A stretch of 64,000 bases of DNA. It comes from Ecytonucleospora hepatopenaei. Taxonomy: Eukaryota; Microsporidia; Enterocytozoonidae. The position numbers were made by a program, and so were the translations under genes. Each line of letters begins with the position of its first letter. Position 1 is the first letter of the stretch. The notes below the pieces were generated by a model. That model did no database searches. It was not told the origin of the DNA and worked only from the letters and a program-made list of their open reading frames with translations. The stretch lies in contig JAPMUG010000005.1 in the NCBI GenBank assembly GCA_026692725.1, positions 1 to 64,000 on the forward strand, in the 5' to 3' direction. Shown in pieces: positions 11,233-20,002 of this stretch.

Positions 11233-11844
11233 ATGTACGACAAGAATGTTTCTATTTATACTGAGGATGGAAGAATTAAACAGGTTGAATTCGCCATGAA
11301 ATCTATGAATTTGGGTGCGACCACTGTTGCTGCCATTATTAACAATGAAATAGTTTTTGTTTCTGAAAAAAAGAAAGTAAACTCCCTCCAAAAAGTAGAA
11401 AGCATAAAAAAGCATTTTAAGATATCAAAAAATGCATTGGCTGCATTTGCTGGTGTCACTTCAGATGCCCCAAAACTTTTAAGCATTTGTAGAATGTTAA
11501 GTTCTCAACATAATTTTTATTATGACTGTGAAATAAGTAGTAAGCTTATGCTAGATAGATTATGTCGTATTGCATTGATGTTTGGTGACGAAGAAGATAA
11601 AAGAATTTATCCCAGACCATTTGGTGTTAATATGCTTGTAGGTGTTTTTGAAGATAAACCAAGATTATTTTGCATTGATCCTAGTGGTAGTTATGTAGAA
11701 GTAACCAGATATGCAATAGGAAGTGGTAGTGAAGTTATAAATCTTGATGGTGAGTTAACAGAGGAAATTATAAGAGAGAGGGTGAGAAATGTTTGTGTTG
11801 GTAAAGATGTTGAATTGGAAGTTTCTAGATTGTCCAAAAATTAA
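11233..11844 (+). CDS. PUP2: 20S proteasome alpha subunit, probably alpha-5
   Basis: A 203-residue alpha-type proteasome subunit, a non-catalytic part of the outer ring. The N-terminus YDKNVSIYTEDGRIKQVEFA is the alpha signature that seals the pore. FGDEEDK, RPFGVNMLVGVFED, FCIDPSGSYVEV and AIGSGSE match alpha-5 (FGEEDA, RPFGVALLFGG, DPSGTF, AIGSASE) best among the seven alphas. It is about 35-40 residues shorter than usual at the C-terminus, as often seen in reduced genomes. The alpha-5 assignment is less certain than the family. Confidence 0.85.
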   Translation: MYDKNVSIYTEDGRIKQVEFAMKSMNLGATTVAAIINNEIVFVSEKKKVNSLQKVESIKKHFKISKNALAAFAGVTSDAPKLLSICRMLSSQHNFYYDCEISSKLMLDRLCRIALMFGDEEDKRIYPRPFGVNMLVGVFEDKPRLFCIDPSGSYVEVTRYAIGSGSEVINLDGELTEEIIRERVRNVCVGKDVELEVSRLSKN

Positions 11845-11934
11845 AATATGATATGAGTAAGATTTACTAATTAATAAAATATCATCTTTGTAAGCCAAAA
11901 TTGTTGTTTTTAAGATCAAAAAATTGATTTATTG

Positions 11935-11937
11935 ACC
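11935..11937 (+). promoter_or_regulatory. CCC start motif of the gene at 11942
   Basis: TTGACCCTTT directly precedes the ATG. A CCC triplet a few bases before the start codon recurs through this window and matches the known microsporidian start-site signal. Confidence 0.6.
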
Positions 11938-11941
11938 CTTT

Positions 11942-12925
11942 ATGTTATTTTTTTATTTTTCTAATTTTTTTACAGCTACGAATAAGTTAACAGTTGATAA
12001 AGATGCTTTAGTCGAAATTTATAAAAACTTGAGAGTTAAATACATCTTTGAGTTTCATGAAAAGTCAAAATACACTAGTTTTTTGTCTAAAAATTTATTT
12101 TCTGTATTAGATAATAAAGAAAAGGTATATAAAAATTTTGTGGTTTCAGTGAAATGCATACTTCCAGTAAATAGTATGGTTTTATATAATAATACACATT
12201 ATTTGATTAAAAAAGAAGTTGAAATAAGTGTTAAACAATGTGTTTTTAAGGTATTAAGTGAAGAAAAAAAGAAAATTTTGGTTTTTAAAAAAGCTGAACG
12301 AAATTTTAAAGTTAAAGATAAAACACAAACTTTTACGTTATATAAAAATGAACTTTTAGAATTAAAATTTAGGGGAGAATTGATTCTACACTCGTCTAAT
12401 TCAGAACTGCTTGTGCCTAAAGATTACATATGCCCAAATTTTGTTCATTTTTTAAAAAATACTGGTCATAATACATTTTCTGAAACAAAAGTATTTTTTG
12501 AACAAAAGACAGATGAAAACGAATTCATAGATGATAAAGGTTTGGTTGTTTTAATTGATGATACGTTGTTTAATAAGTTGTTTGAAAATAAACATAATGC
12601 AAGTTCGAATGTTTTTGAAATCTTTATGCGTGTTTTTTCTGAAAAGGGATTGGTAGTAGCAAATAGCAAAATGGAATTAGAAAAAGTCAAGCAAAATAAA
12701 CCAAAATCAAGTTTAAATAGCACAACATCAACCGAATTTGACATCTTTGGTAAAAAAGACGAAGATCAGTTGATAAAAAAAGAACATTTTTTTCAAATTT
12801 TTCTTGTTGTAATCGGAGTGGTAATTGTAGTGGAAATTTTGGTGTTAGTTGCCCAAAGTAAAAAAATTACAAATAAAATAAATAAAAATGAATTCTCACA
12901 TAATCATGAAAATATAGAAATATAA
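11942..12925 (+). CDS. Type I membrane protein, unknown family
   Basis: A 327-residue protein with a hydrophobic N-terminus (MLFFYFSNFFTATNKL) that could be a signal peptide. A large Lys/Phe-rich lumenal part follows, then one strong membrane helix near the C-terminus (about residues 283-304) and a short basic-polar tail. The topology suggests a type I membrane protein. ACCC stands five bases before the ATG. I recognise no domain, and the sequence is probably microsporidia-specific. Confidence 0.8.
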   Translation: MLFFYFSNFFTATNKLTVDKDALVEIYKNLRVKYIFEFHEKSKYTSFLSKNLFSVLDNKEKVYKNFVVSVKCILPVNSMVLYNNTHYLIKKEVEISVKQCVFKVLSEEKKKILVFKKAERNFKVKDKTQTFTLYKNELLELKFRGELILHSSNSELLVPKDYICPNFVHFLKNTGHNTFSETKVFFEQKTDENEFIDDKGLVVLIDDTLFNKLFENKHNASSNVFEIFMRVFSEKGLVVANSKMELEKVKQNKPKSSLNSTTSTEFDIFGKKDEDQLIKKEHFFQIFLVVIGVVIVVEILVLVAQSKKITNKINKNEFSHNHENIEI

Positions 12926-12988
12926 CATTAAATTAAATGTTTTTAATTAAGAAATTGACTATTTATTTAAACTTTTGTTTTTAATAAT

Positions 12989-13636
12989 TTATTTAACTAA
13001 TTCAACAGTTTCTCTCTTCTTTTTAAGGACAATGTACTTTACTATAAGATAGCCTGTAAAAATTGTCAAAACCCCTATAAACAAACCTATAATTAACCAA
13101 AATATCTTCTTTGCTTCTGCAAAAATTGACTTTACAGCAGGAACATCCTTAATAACAGCATCTGCATATTTGGCAAATAACAAAAACAATTCCTTTACTT
13201 GCTTCGACTCCGTCAGTTTAGTATATTTATCCGAAAACTTAATTTCTGATAGCAAAGATGTAGCATTATCAATGTTGTCAAATACAAAGAAAACTAAGGC
13301 CACATTGTAATCCTCACAAAGTTCATCAATTATTTCATTTTTATTATCATTATTCTTATCCTCTAAAAATGAAATTGTTCTTGGAATTATCGTGTTTAAA
13401 TCTGAATTTTTAAAAGTCTGAACTAAAGCAGTATATGCTGAAAGTGATCTTAACTCAACAAATTCAGATGACTTGCCTATGGCATATAATTTGTTTACTG
13501 TATCCTTTACAATAACGTCTGGTTTTTGGTTAAGTGCTTGTGCAACTGTGTTAATAAGTTCATTTACACTTTCTTTCTCACGTGCAAATGATGCATTAAC
13601 TTGTAGAAAAAATTGAAATCCTTTAATAAAAAACAT
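12989..13636 (-). CDS. Secreted/type I membrane protein, unknown family
   Basis: A 215-residue protein: an N-terminal hydrophobic stretch (MFFIKGFQFFLQVNASFA), a helical middle part, and a membrane helix at about residues 180-203 followed by a basic tail (KKKRETVELVK). The upstream minus-strand sequence holds CCCC (plus-strand GGGG 13640-13643) three bases before the ATG. Convergent with the membrane-protein gene ending at 12925, with which it shares layout but no obvious sequence. Confidence 0.8.
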   Translation of the reverse strand: MFFIKGFQFFLQVNASFAREKESVNELINTVAQALNQKPDVIVKDTVNKLYAIGKSSEFVELRSLSAYTALVQTFKNSDLNTIIPRTISFLEDKNNDNKNEIIDELCEDYNVALVFFVFDNIDNATSLLSEIKFSDKYTKLTESKQVKELFLLFAKYADAVIKDVPAVKSIFAEAKKIFWLIIGLFIGVLTIFTGYLIVKYIVLKKKRETVELVK

Positions 13637-13823
13637 TTAGGGGTATTTAAAAAAGAGTTTTAATCTAAACAAAAAGATGGTTTAGTTTGTTTTTATTTTA
13701 TAAAATGAACTGTATTTTTATAATCTTTGATAAATACTTGATATTATGTCTAGTTTGTGTTTTATTTTAAAATTAGAAATACTGAATAAAATATTTGTAT
13801 TTTTTGAAAAAATTTAGGCCTTT

Positions 13824-14594
13824 ATGGGAAAACCACAGGGAAAAGGACAGGTTGTAAAAAAGCCTAAATCAAATAAAGATATTAAAAAAGAACTAGAAGC
13901 AAGAATGTTTGGTGAAAAGGATAAAAAGAAAAAGAAAGAAATACAGGGAATGATTAAAAAAATCGATATGGAAATTGAAAAAGAAAAGAAAGATAGAGAA
14001 GCAGCGGAAAATGCTAAAAAACAAACTATAAGACAGCTTATTCCTGTTGGAGTCGATCCTAAGACAGTGTACTGTCTTAATTTTAAAAATAAAAATTGTA
14101 ATTTGGGTGATAAATGTCAATTTTCTCATGTTCCTGTTAAAAATGAGGAAAAAGAAGAACAAAAAATTGATAACGAAAGACCTAAATTGGTTTGTAAATT
14201 TTTGATTGATGCTTTACATAACAAAGAATATTCTGCTAATTGGGTATGTCCAGTTCCAAACTGTAAAGATTTGCATAAAATGGTGGAAATGAGTGAAAAT
14301 AAAGAAATTGAAATGGGGTTAGAAGAATTTTTAGAATTACAACGACAAACGCTTTCAACAGAATCATTAACACCCGTCACAGAAAAAACATTTAAACAGT
14401 GGAAAGAAAAGAAACTCAAAGAAGAAGAATTACATGCAAAAAGAGTTGCTGCTTTGCAACAGGGAAATGTTATTAGTTTGGAAATGCTTAAAAATAGACC
14501 TGATTTGTTTGAGGATGCAGAAGATGCAGCAGAAGATATCGATTATCATGCACGTGAGCAATCAGAATGTTCTGAAAGTGATTCTGAAGAATAA
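13824..14594 (+). CDS. TMA46: CCCH zinc-finger translation factor, Tma46/ZC3H15 (DFRP1)
   Basis: A 256-residue protein that in other eukaryotes binds and stabilises the DRG1/Rbg1 GTPase on ribosomes. A Lys-rich start (GKPQGKGQ) is followed by a helical basic segment. Finger 1 has C84, C92, C98 and H102. Finger 2 has C124, C142, C147 and H151. The DFRP region EEFLELQRQTL, PVTEKTFKQWKEKK matches ZC3H15 (ITLETFLAWKKRK). An acidic end (ECSESDSEE) closes the protein. It is shorter than human ZC3H15 but has both fingers. Confidence 0.88.
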   Translation: MGKPQGKGQVVKKPKSNKDIKKELEARMFGEKDKKKKKEIQGMIKKIDMEIEKEKKDREAAENAKKQTIRQLIPVGVDPKTVYCLNFKNKNCNLGDKCQFSHVPVKNEEKEEQKIDNERPKLVCKFLIDALHNKEYSANWVCPVPNCKDLHKMVEMSENKEIEMGLEEFLELQRQTLSTESLTPVTEKTFKQWKEKKLKEEELHAKRVAALQQGNVISLEMLKNRPDLFEDAEDAAEDIDYHAREQSECSESDSEE

Positions 14595-14605
14595 ACTTTT
14601 AATAT

Positions 14606-14618
14606 TTCCCTCCAAATT
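14606..14618 (+). promoter_or_regulatory. CCCTCCAAATTTT promoter-like motif
   Basis: TTCCCTCCAAATTTTG stands about 30 bases upstream of the cyclin ATG. Near-identical strings occur upstream of 42025 and 43946. Recurrence upstream of unrelated genes suggests a transcription signal. Confidence 0.4.
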
Positions 14619-14650
14619 TTGTTTAAAATATTTTTGTTAATCCTTAAATT

Positions 14651-15286
14651 ATGCTTAAAGATATTACAAACATTGATGTCACCAATATTAAGGTCACAAT
14701 ACACAAAAAAGAACATAAAAAGATACTTTATTCATGGTTAAATGACGTGTCTCGTGAATTTTCTTATCACCATATTACATTCCTAACATCTATTTTGATT
14801 CTAGAAAAATATACTGATAAATATGTTTATTTATTATCTGATTATCAACTAATAGGAATAAGTTCATTGTACATAGCTGCTAAAATAGAAGAAACGAAAA
14901 CCAAACCTATCGAAGCATATGCTAAAGTTACTGACGAAACATTTTCAAAAGAACAAATACATAAAATGGAAATGCAAATACTGGATTATTTAAATTACGA
15001 TATTAATTCCATTCTACCAGGAACGCTATTTAAGAATTTTGATGTTATTGAAATGCTGCGTAAAAATAATGTCAGTTTAACAAATGAATCAAAATTACAT
15101 TTACTTACTGCTATAATTGTTGATTTCTGTTTATCTAAAAAGATTAAATTTACTGAAATAATGTGTAAAAGCTTGGCAAATTTGCAACAAAATTTAAACA
15201 ACAAACAAATATCTTCTAATATTAAAATGATAATCAGAGAAAATTATGAGCTTATAAAATTTTTTAATATAAAAGCCAATGCTTAA
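14651..15286 (+). CDS. Cyclin (A/B-type cyclin box)
   Basis: A 211-residue protein that is mostly cyclin box (about residues 24-120). YSWLNDVSREF corresponds to the MRAILVDWL motif. SSLYIAAKIEE and the following basic-acidic segment match the box centre, and MEMQILDYLNYDI matches the end of helix 5. It would activate a cyclin-dependent kinase. No destruction box is apparent in the very short N-terminus. The closest class is probably mitotic cyclin B/A, but a transcriptional cyclin cannot be ruled out. It starts 56 bases after TMA46, on the same strand. Confidence 0.82.
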   Translation: MLKDITNIDVTNIKVTIHKKEHKKILYSWLNDVSREFSYHHITFLTSILILEKYTDKYVYLLSDYQLIGISSLYIAAKIEETKTKPIEAYAKVTDETFSKEQIHKMEMQILDYLNYDINSILPGTLFKNFDVIEMLRKNNVSLTNESKLHLLTAIIVDFCLSKKIKFTEIMCKSLANLQQNLNNKQISSNIKMIIRENYELIKFFNIKANA

Positions 15287-15317
15287 CAAAATCGTGGCCG
15301 ATAGTGACTAAATAAAT

Positions 15318-15782
15318 TTATTCAAAATTTGCCCAAGACAATTCAACCGTTTCTTTAACTCTTTTTTCATATTCTTCTCTATTTTGCATGTATAAATTTG
15401 CTGCCTCTGCATTTGCTGGTGAATTTTCATTAGGATCTGCCAAAAGTGATTGTATTGATAGCAAAAGAGACAAAACACTATAAGATGGAGACCATTTGCT
15501 TTTTAAAATATCTAAACAAATGTCTCCAGAAGCATAAATATTTGGATGAAACATTTTTGATTTAAAAAATACTTGTGGGGCATGCTGGGGATATTCTTCA
15601 TCAAATAAAAGAACAAGTGAAAAAAATCCACCTTCAAAAATTGTTCCCTTGGGTCCAGAAATTATTGCTACCCATGTATAAATATCGTTATCAACTGGTT
15701 CTGCAATAATATTATGTGTTTTTGCTGCAGTTTCTATTTCGGTTAAATCTTTGCATAGTCTTCTTTTCGCTGGAGTTATCAT
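15318..15782 (-). CDS. RAD6: Ubiquitin-conjugating enzyme E2, RAD6/UBC2
   Basis: A 154-residue UBC domain. The start [16 protein letters not shown] matches RAD6 (STPARRRLMRDF). HPN is at residues 80-82 and the catalytic cysteine lies in SGDICLDIL (about residue 89). [18 protein letters not shown] and [11 protein letters not shown] are typical of RAD6. It pairs with RAD18 or BRE1 for DNA-damage tolerance and histone H2B ubiquitination. The yeast acidic tail is absent, as in animal orthologs. Convergent with the cyclin gene. Confidence 0.9.
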   Translation of the reverse strand: MITPAKRRLCKDLTEIETAAKTHNIIAEPVDNDIYTWVAIISGPKGTIFEGGFFSLVLLFDEEYPQHAPQVFFKSKMFHPNIYASGDICLDILKSKWSPSYSVLSLLLSIQSLLADPNENSPANAEAANLYMQNREEYEKRVKETVELSWANFE

Positions 15783-15824
15783 AAAATTTTGTGGGATAAA
15801 AACATGAGAATTTTAAAAAATTTA

Positions 15825-16949
15825 TTAAAGCTTTTTAACAAATTCTACTGTCTTTTTGTTAGCTGTCTTATTGTTTTTTGACTTAAAAGCATGTTTTCCA
15901 CTATCTCTTGCATTTAAAAATTCAATTTTATTGTCCAGTGCTTTTTTAAATTTAATTCCATGTTCAGGAGAAATGTTTTCAAGACATTCAAAGTCAATTT
16001 TAGCACACAAACTTATTTTATTTGCAAGCATTCTGGCAATTTTCCCTGTTCCATTTTTTGAACGACAAATATATGATGATCCAAAAATAATTCCATGTTT
16101 GCTTTTTGCTTTTTTAGATCCAAGAACCTGAATTGAAGCAGCTGGCATTTCTGGGAGTAAATTATTTGACGCTATAAATAATTTACACAATATCATTATA
16201 TCATTAGTGTTATTTCCCATGAGTGCAAATAAATTAGGCATTTTTGTTTCTATTAATTTGCTTAATTCAGCAAATAAGTTTTCTTTTGTTTTAATGTCAT
16301 TTAAAATGTTAGTAGAGTCAAATACAATATTTTCTATTTCATCACTAGAAAATTTTCTACCCATTGATATTTCAGATAAAGATAATAAAAGGGTATCTTC
16401 TGAATTAATATTCTCGTTTTTCTTCTTTACATTCATTTCAGAAACAAAGTCATCTCTGTTTTTAACATAAATTATTTTGTTTAAATAATCTATATTGCTT
16501 TTAAATGGTAATTCAGGAAAATGTAAAGAATACCATTCTTTAACACGCATTGTTCTTGTGTTTATATCTTTTTCCAGCATATCGACAACCTTAAAAAGTT
16601 CTATGATATTTGGCTTAAGTTTTAGATTTTGTATTTCAAACGCAAATTTTCTAAGATTAACACCATATTCTTCTAAAGTAAGCTCAAAAATATCGCAACA
16701 CTCTTCATAGCTTAAAATTTTATATCTAAAAGCATCAATATTTTGTTGGTTTATCACATCACATATTCTTTGAGTGTTTTTTTCATATTTTTTTAAAAAT
16801 TTTTTTGCAGTTTCTGACTGTTTATCTTCAAAATAGTATTGAATAGCTTCTTGTGTGTCTTTAAATTTGTATTTATCTATAATTTTGTTGTCCTTTTTAA
16901 TTACTAAACCTATAACAACTTCATATAAATAAAAAATGGAGTCTGACAT
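15825..16949 (-). CDS. NOP56: Box C/D snoRNP core protein, NOP56 (Nop5/56/58 family)
   Basis: A 374-residue nucleolar protein. After the N-terminal domain comes a coiled-coil region and then the Nop domain: PNLFALMGN, PAASIQVLGSKKA, HGIIFGSSYICR and a GKIARMLANKISLCAKID stretch. LANKxSxxxxID and the following segment look more like NOP56 than NOP58, though the paralogs are close. The C-terminal tail is Lys-rich. It guides 2'-O-methylation of rRNA with fibrillarin and Snu13. It is shorter than yeast NOP56 (about 500 residues). Confidence 0.78.
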   Translation of the reverse strand: MSDSIFYLYEVVIGLVIKKDNKIIDKYKFKDTQEAIQYYFEDKQSETAKKFLKKYEKNTQRICDVINQQNIDAFRYKILSYEECCDIFELTLEEYGVNLRKFAFEIQNLKLKPNIIELFKVVDMLEKDINTRTMRVKEWYSLHFPELPFKSNIDYLNKIIYVKNRDDFVSEMNVKKKNENINSEDTLLLSLSEISMGRKFSSDEIENIVFDSTNILNDIKTKENLFAELSKLIETKMPNLFALMGNNTNDIMILCKLFIASNNLLPEMPAASIQVLGSKKAKSKHGIIFGSSYICRSKNGTGKIARMLANKISLCAKIDFECLENISPEHGIKFKKALDNKIEFLNARDSGKHAFKSKNNKTANKKTVEFVKKL

Positions 16950-17112
16950 TTCAAGGATGTAAATTTTTAAACTTTTTTATCCATAAATTTTACAATCTTT
17001 TAAAAATTTATAAATTATTATTACAATTTTGTCTTAATAAATCATAATGTGATTTTTTGTAATTTATTTATTTTTGTTTTAAAGTATTTAAAAAGTGTTT
17101 TATTATGAACAC

Positions 17113-17385
17113 ATGTTGATTGGAATACTCATATCATATTGTACAATGCTATTAGCTGAACATCACAAAAATAAAAGCCATGTTAAAGCACAAGAAACCC
17201 ATCATAAAAGTACACATACTAAACAACACCAATCTAAAAAGAAAAATAAAGAAACAAATAAAGAATCAGAATCAAAATCAAATGAAAAATCATCTTCAGA
17301 TTCACAAAATAGTAATTCTGACAGTTCTAACAGCAGCAATTCTGAAAGTGGCTCTTCATCTGGCTCTAGTCTTATTGAGGAGTAA
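17113..17385 (+). CDS. Small secreted Ser-rich protein
   Basis: A 90-residue protein from the ATG at 17113. MLIGILISYCTMLLA is a clear signal peptide. The mature part is His/Lys-rich and then a run of Ser, Asn and Glu ending SSLIEE. The frame is open upstream to a GTG, but the ATG places the hydrophobic stretch at the N-terminus. No folded domain is evident. It could be a spore-wall or exported protein. Confidence 0.65.
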   Translation: MLIGILISYCTMLLAEHHKNKSHVKAQETHHKSTHTKQHQSKKKNKETNKESESKSNEKSSSDSQNSNSDSSNSSNSESGSSSGSSLIEE

Positions 17386-17443
17386 CAGTACGAAGTTATA
17401 ATCTATTAAACTCATTTGAGAGTAAATTATTTTTAATTAATTT

Positions 17444-17707
17444 TTATTTATTTAAAAGATGATTTTTTATTATACACCTGTCACTTTCCTTGTAAAAAAC
17501 GCAATTTTTTATAAAAAACTCCTGGTTAATTTTTTCTTTTTTTAAAAATTCTTTTATTTTCACAGGAATAACATAACCAAGCTCTGTAAACTTTTCATCG
17601 TGATATACAGACGTATCTGCAGTAAGAATTAAATTAAAAGTATTATTGAATGACATGTCATGTGTTTTATACTTAAATAATATACCTGGTTTTCCAACAA
17701 AAATCAT
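17444..17707 (-). CDS. Short conserved-looking protein, unknown
   Basis: An 87-residue protein from the ATG at 17705-17707 (minus). This start sits behind AAAGGGTTGTAAAATTTTA, the local GGG start motif, and leaves 38 bases to the divergent gene at 17746. A longer open frame reaches 17797 but would overlap that gene. The sequence alternates hydrophobic and polar residues (GYVIPVKIKEFLKK) without a recognised motif. I cannot name a family. Confidence 0.6.
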   Translation of the reverse strand: MIFVGKPGILFKYKTHDMSFNNTFNLILTADTSVYHDEKFTELGYVIPVKIKEFLKKEKINQEFFIKNCVFYKESDRCIIKNHLLNK

Positions 17708-17745
17708 TAAAATTTTACAACCCTTTTCTTGCTTAAAATTTAAAA

Positions 17746-18177
17746 ATGGACACAGAAAATAATTTTTACAGAGTATTTTTAGAAGATGAACTTTCATTGG
17801 GAATCAAAAATACAAGACCATACAGTCATTTGTACTACAACAACTCAGGAACTATTAGATCAAATTCATCAAGCGTCATTTCCACGGGAATAGAAAAAAT
17901 TGTATCTGAAGACAAAAATGCAATTTTTTTTATTTTGGGAGAAAGTCCCGAAGAAACAAATGGATATGTTGAAACCAAACCACAAATTGTAGGACAAGAT
18001 GAAAAAATAAACGTTCAACAAACAAACCATTTCCACGTTAATAAAATCTACAAAAAGGACGATTTCTTAGGTAGAATGGTAGCATTAAGTTGTTTTACAG
18101 GAGATTTTGAAATTGTCGACTCAATTAATGATACACAGAGAGGAATGAAAGGTTATGGATCTACTGGTTTGAAATAA
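17746..18177 (+). CDS. Divergent dUTPase-like protein, probably inactive
   Basis: A 143-residue protein that follows the trimeric dUTPase layout. SHLYYN stands where motif 1 (DLYS) is expected, followed by VISTGIEKIV (dUTPase VPTGI). GQDEKINVQQTNHF and KKDDFLGRMVAL match the DYRGEV and KGDRIAQL blocks. The end, DTQRGMKGYGSTGLK (about residues 129-143), is motif 5, which closes over the nucleotide. The motif 1 Asp, the motif 2 Arg-Ser-Gly and the motif 3 Asp-Tyr-Arg residues are not recognisable, so activity is doubtful. The next gene begins 15 bases downstream. Confidence 0.5.
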   Translation: MDTENNFYRVFLEDELSLGIKNTRPYSHLYYNNSGTIRSNSSSVISTGIEKIVSEDKNAIFFILGESPEETNGYVETKPQIVGQDEKINVQQTNHFHVNKIYKKDDFLGRMVALSCFTGDFEIVDSINDTQRGMKGYGSTGLK

Positions 18178-18184
18178 TTTTTTA

Positions 18185-18187
18185 CCC
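18185..18187 (+). promoter_or_regulatory. CCC start motif of the gene at 18193
   Basis: TTTACCCTTTTT directly precedes the ATG, within a 15-base gap after the preceding stop codon. Such a short gap implies that the start signal is compact or overlaps the upstream gene. Confidence 0.6.
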
Positions 18188-18192
18188 TTTTT

Positions 18193-19896
18193 ATGGTTGA
18201 AGCGTCAAAGGTAACACAGGAACTAAAAGAAATAATTGACAATTTAAACAACAAAAATGCAATTGAAATTTTAGCTGAAGTTTTTTGCATATTTGAAGAG
18301 AGAATTACTATTTTAGATAATTCAGAAAAACAAATGATAATGGATTTGTTAAATAGGGTCAATAAATTTTTGTTAGAAAATATTAAACAAGAATATAAAA
18401 TTTATTTGGTTTCAAAGCCTAATTTTATTTACGCTGATGATATAAAAAATACTAAAAATCTATATGAAATCTTTACTGAAGTTGTTATGAACAGTCTGCT
18501 TCTACACACAAAAAGTGAGTTAGCAACCAAACAAAAGGTCAGGGAAAACAAAAATTTAACTTCATTTGTATGCAATGGTATATTTAGAGCCAAAGATTCA
18601 GAATTTTCTCCGAAGATGATCAAATGCATAGGTTTATTGTTAGAAGAAAATGAAATTAAAGATTTTTTAAATTTTGTTATAAAAATGGACCATAAGGTTC
18701 AACATATAACCCAAGAAGACGAAAAAGAAAATGGTGAAGATAAATCAATATTTACATGCAATTTTTTAAATCATCTTAACTTGCTTTTTACATATCTTAT
18801 GTGTAAAAGAAAGGAATTATACACAAAAATTGAAAATATTGTTCTAAAAGAAAAAAGATATTTCAAATCGATACTAATTAAAAATATGTGTCAGCTGGAC
18901 ATTGAAAAGGCTGTTAAAATCACAAGAGACTATAATTTTGATGTTTTTGTTTCATTGTTTGAAAAAAGACCTTTTTTAGCAGCGGAATGTTGTAAAAAAT
19001 TTAACAAAGGTGATTTTTTGATACCTAGAAAATCTTTTTTAGATCTTCTTGTGGTCCATGACACTTGGTTTGCTCCTGAAATTAAAAATTTATGCTTTTT
19101 AGAAGAGTCTGAACTTTTATGGTTGTGCGACAAATCTGATTTGTTTTTGTTTGAATTTTTTAACAATAAAGCAGGTTCATTCTATGAGTACTGCAAAATA
19201 CTGGCAACCAAGGGAGAAGAAAGAATTATACAGATGATAAGTGACAATGTAGCACATCCTAATATGATAGATTTAATCAAGTATATAAGTTATACTATTA
19301 AACTTAGTGGAAATCTTAAGCAATTTGTAATAGACACTTTTTTAGACAAAAAAGAATATTTTAACTTTTTATTGCCTTTCTTGTCATTTGAAACAGCAAA
19401 TTTATATTTAGAAAGCAATTATCAAAAGGAACATACATTTAAAGCATTTTTAAGAAGACACATATTGGGAGATTTCTTAATAGAACTTCATAAATATTCT
19501 TCAGAGGATGCTGTAAACAATTTATTAAAGGATTCAATTAAAAGCGGCAAGTTTGGTACAAATGATTACATTTTTTTGATTAAATATTTGGAAACATCAG
19601 AATGTGAATACAAATACAGAACCATTAGTTTATTAGCTAAGAACAAAAGCTTAAAAAGTGTTTGCTCTAATTTCTGTTTGAAATATCCCGGATGCATAAA
19701 AGACGAGAATTTTGTCGAAAGTTTACTCGAGCTTTCAGATCCTGATGCTTTTTTAGGAATTTCCATGATTGATTTATATGAGCTATATAATGATAATAAA
19801 AAGATTAAAATGATGATTAATACATTTTTAAAAAATAAAAATTGTAATACCTATTTTAAGGAGCTTAATAAGTTAATAAATAAATCTAAAAAATAA
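18193..19896 (+). CDS. Helical repeat-like protein, unknown
   Basis: A 567-residue, nearly all-helical protein rich in Leu, Lys, Phe and Asn, with no signal peptide or membrane helix. The regular spacing of amphipathic helices suggests a HEAT-like or other solenoid scaffold. Candidate families such as Symplekin/Pta1 or nuclear transport factors cannot be confirmed by eye. TTACCC lies six to eight bases before the start. It follows the dUTPase-like gene on the same strand. Confidence 0.8.
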   Translation: MVEASKVTQELKEIIDNLNNKNAIEILAEVFCIFEERITILDNSEKQMIMDLLNRVNKFLLENIKQEYKIYLVSKPNFIYADDIKNTKNLYEIFTEVVMNSLLLHTKSELATKQKVRENKNLTSFVCNGIFRAKDSEFSPKMIKCIGLLLEENEIKDFLNFVIKMDHKVQHITQEDEKENGEDKSIFTCNFLNHLNLLFTYLMCKRKELYTKIENIVLKEKRYFKSILIKNMCQLDIEKAVKITRDYNFDVFVSLFEKRPFLAAECCKKFNKGDFLIPRKSFLDLLVVHDTWFAPEIKNLCFLEESELLWLCDKSDLFLFEFFNNKAGSFYEYCKILATKGEERIIQMISDNVAHPNMIDLIKYISYTIKLSGNLKQFVIDTFLDKKEYFNFLLPFLSFETANLYLESNYQKEHTFKAFLRRHILGDFLIELHKYSSEDAVNNLLKDSIKSGKFGTNDYIFLIKYLETSECEYKYRTISLLAKNKSLKSVCSNFCLKYPGCIKDENFVESLLELSDPDAFLGISMIDLYELYNDNKKIKMMINTFLKNKNCNTYFKELNKLINKSKK

Positions 19897-20002
19897 ATAA
19901 TATCAATAATAGGGTTAAGAAAATAATTAAAATTTTATAATGTCTAGCCATAACACTTAAATATATTGTTAATAAAATATTATTAATAAAATATCTTTAA
20001 TA

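Noticed and set aside
9112..12610. GTTCGA- and TTTCGA-like strings as tRNA B boxes
   Set aside because: They lie in coding sequence or lack a paired acceptor stem. I found no convincing tRNA gene in the window, though a covariance search could find one.
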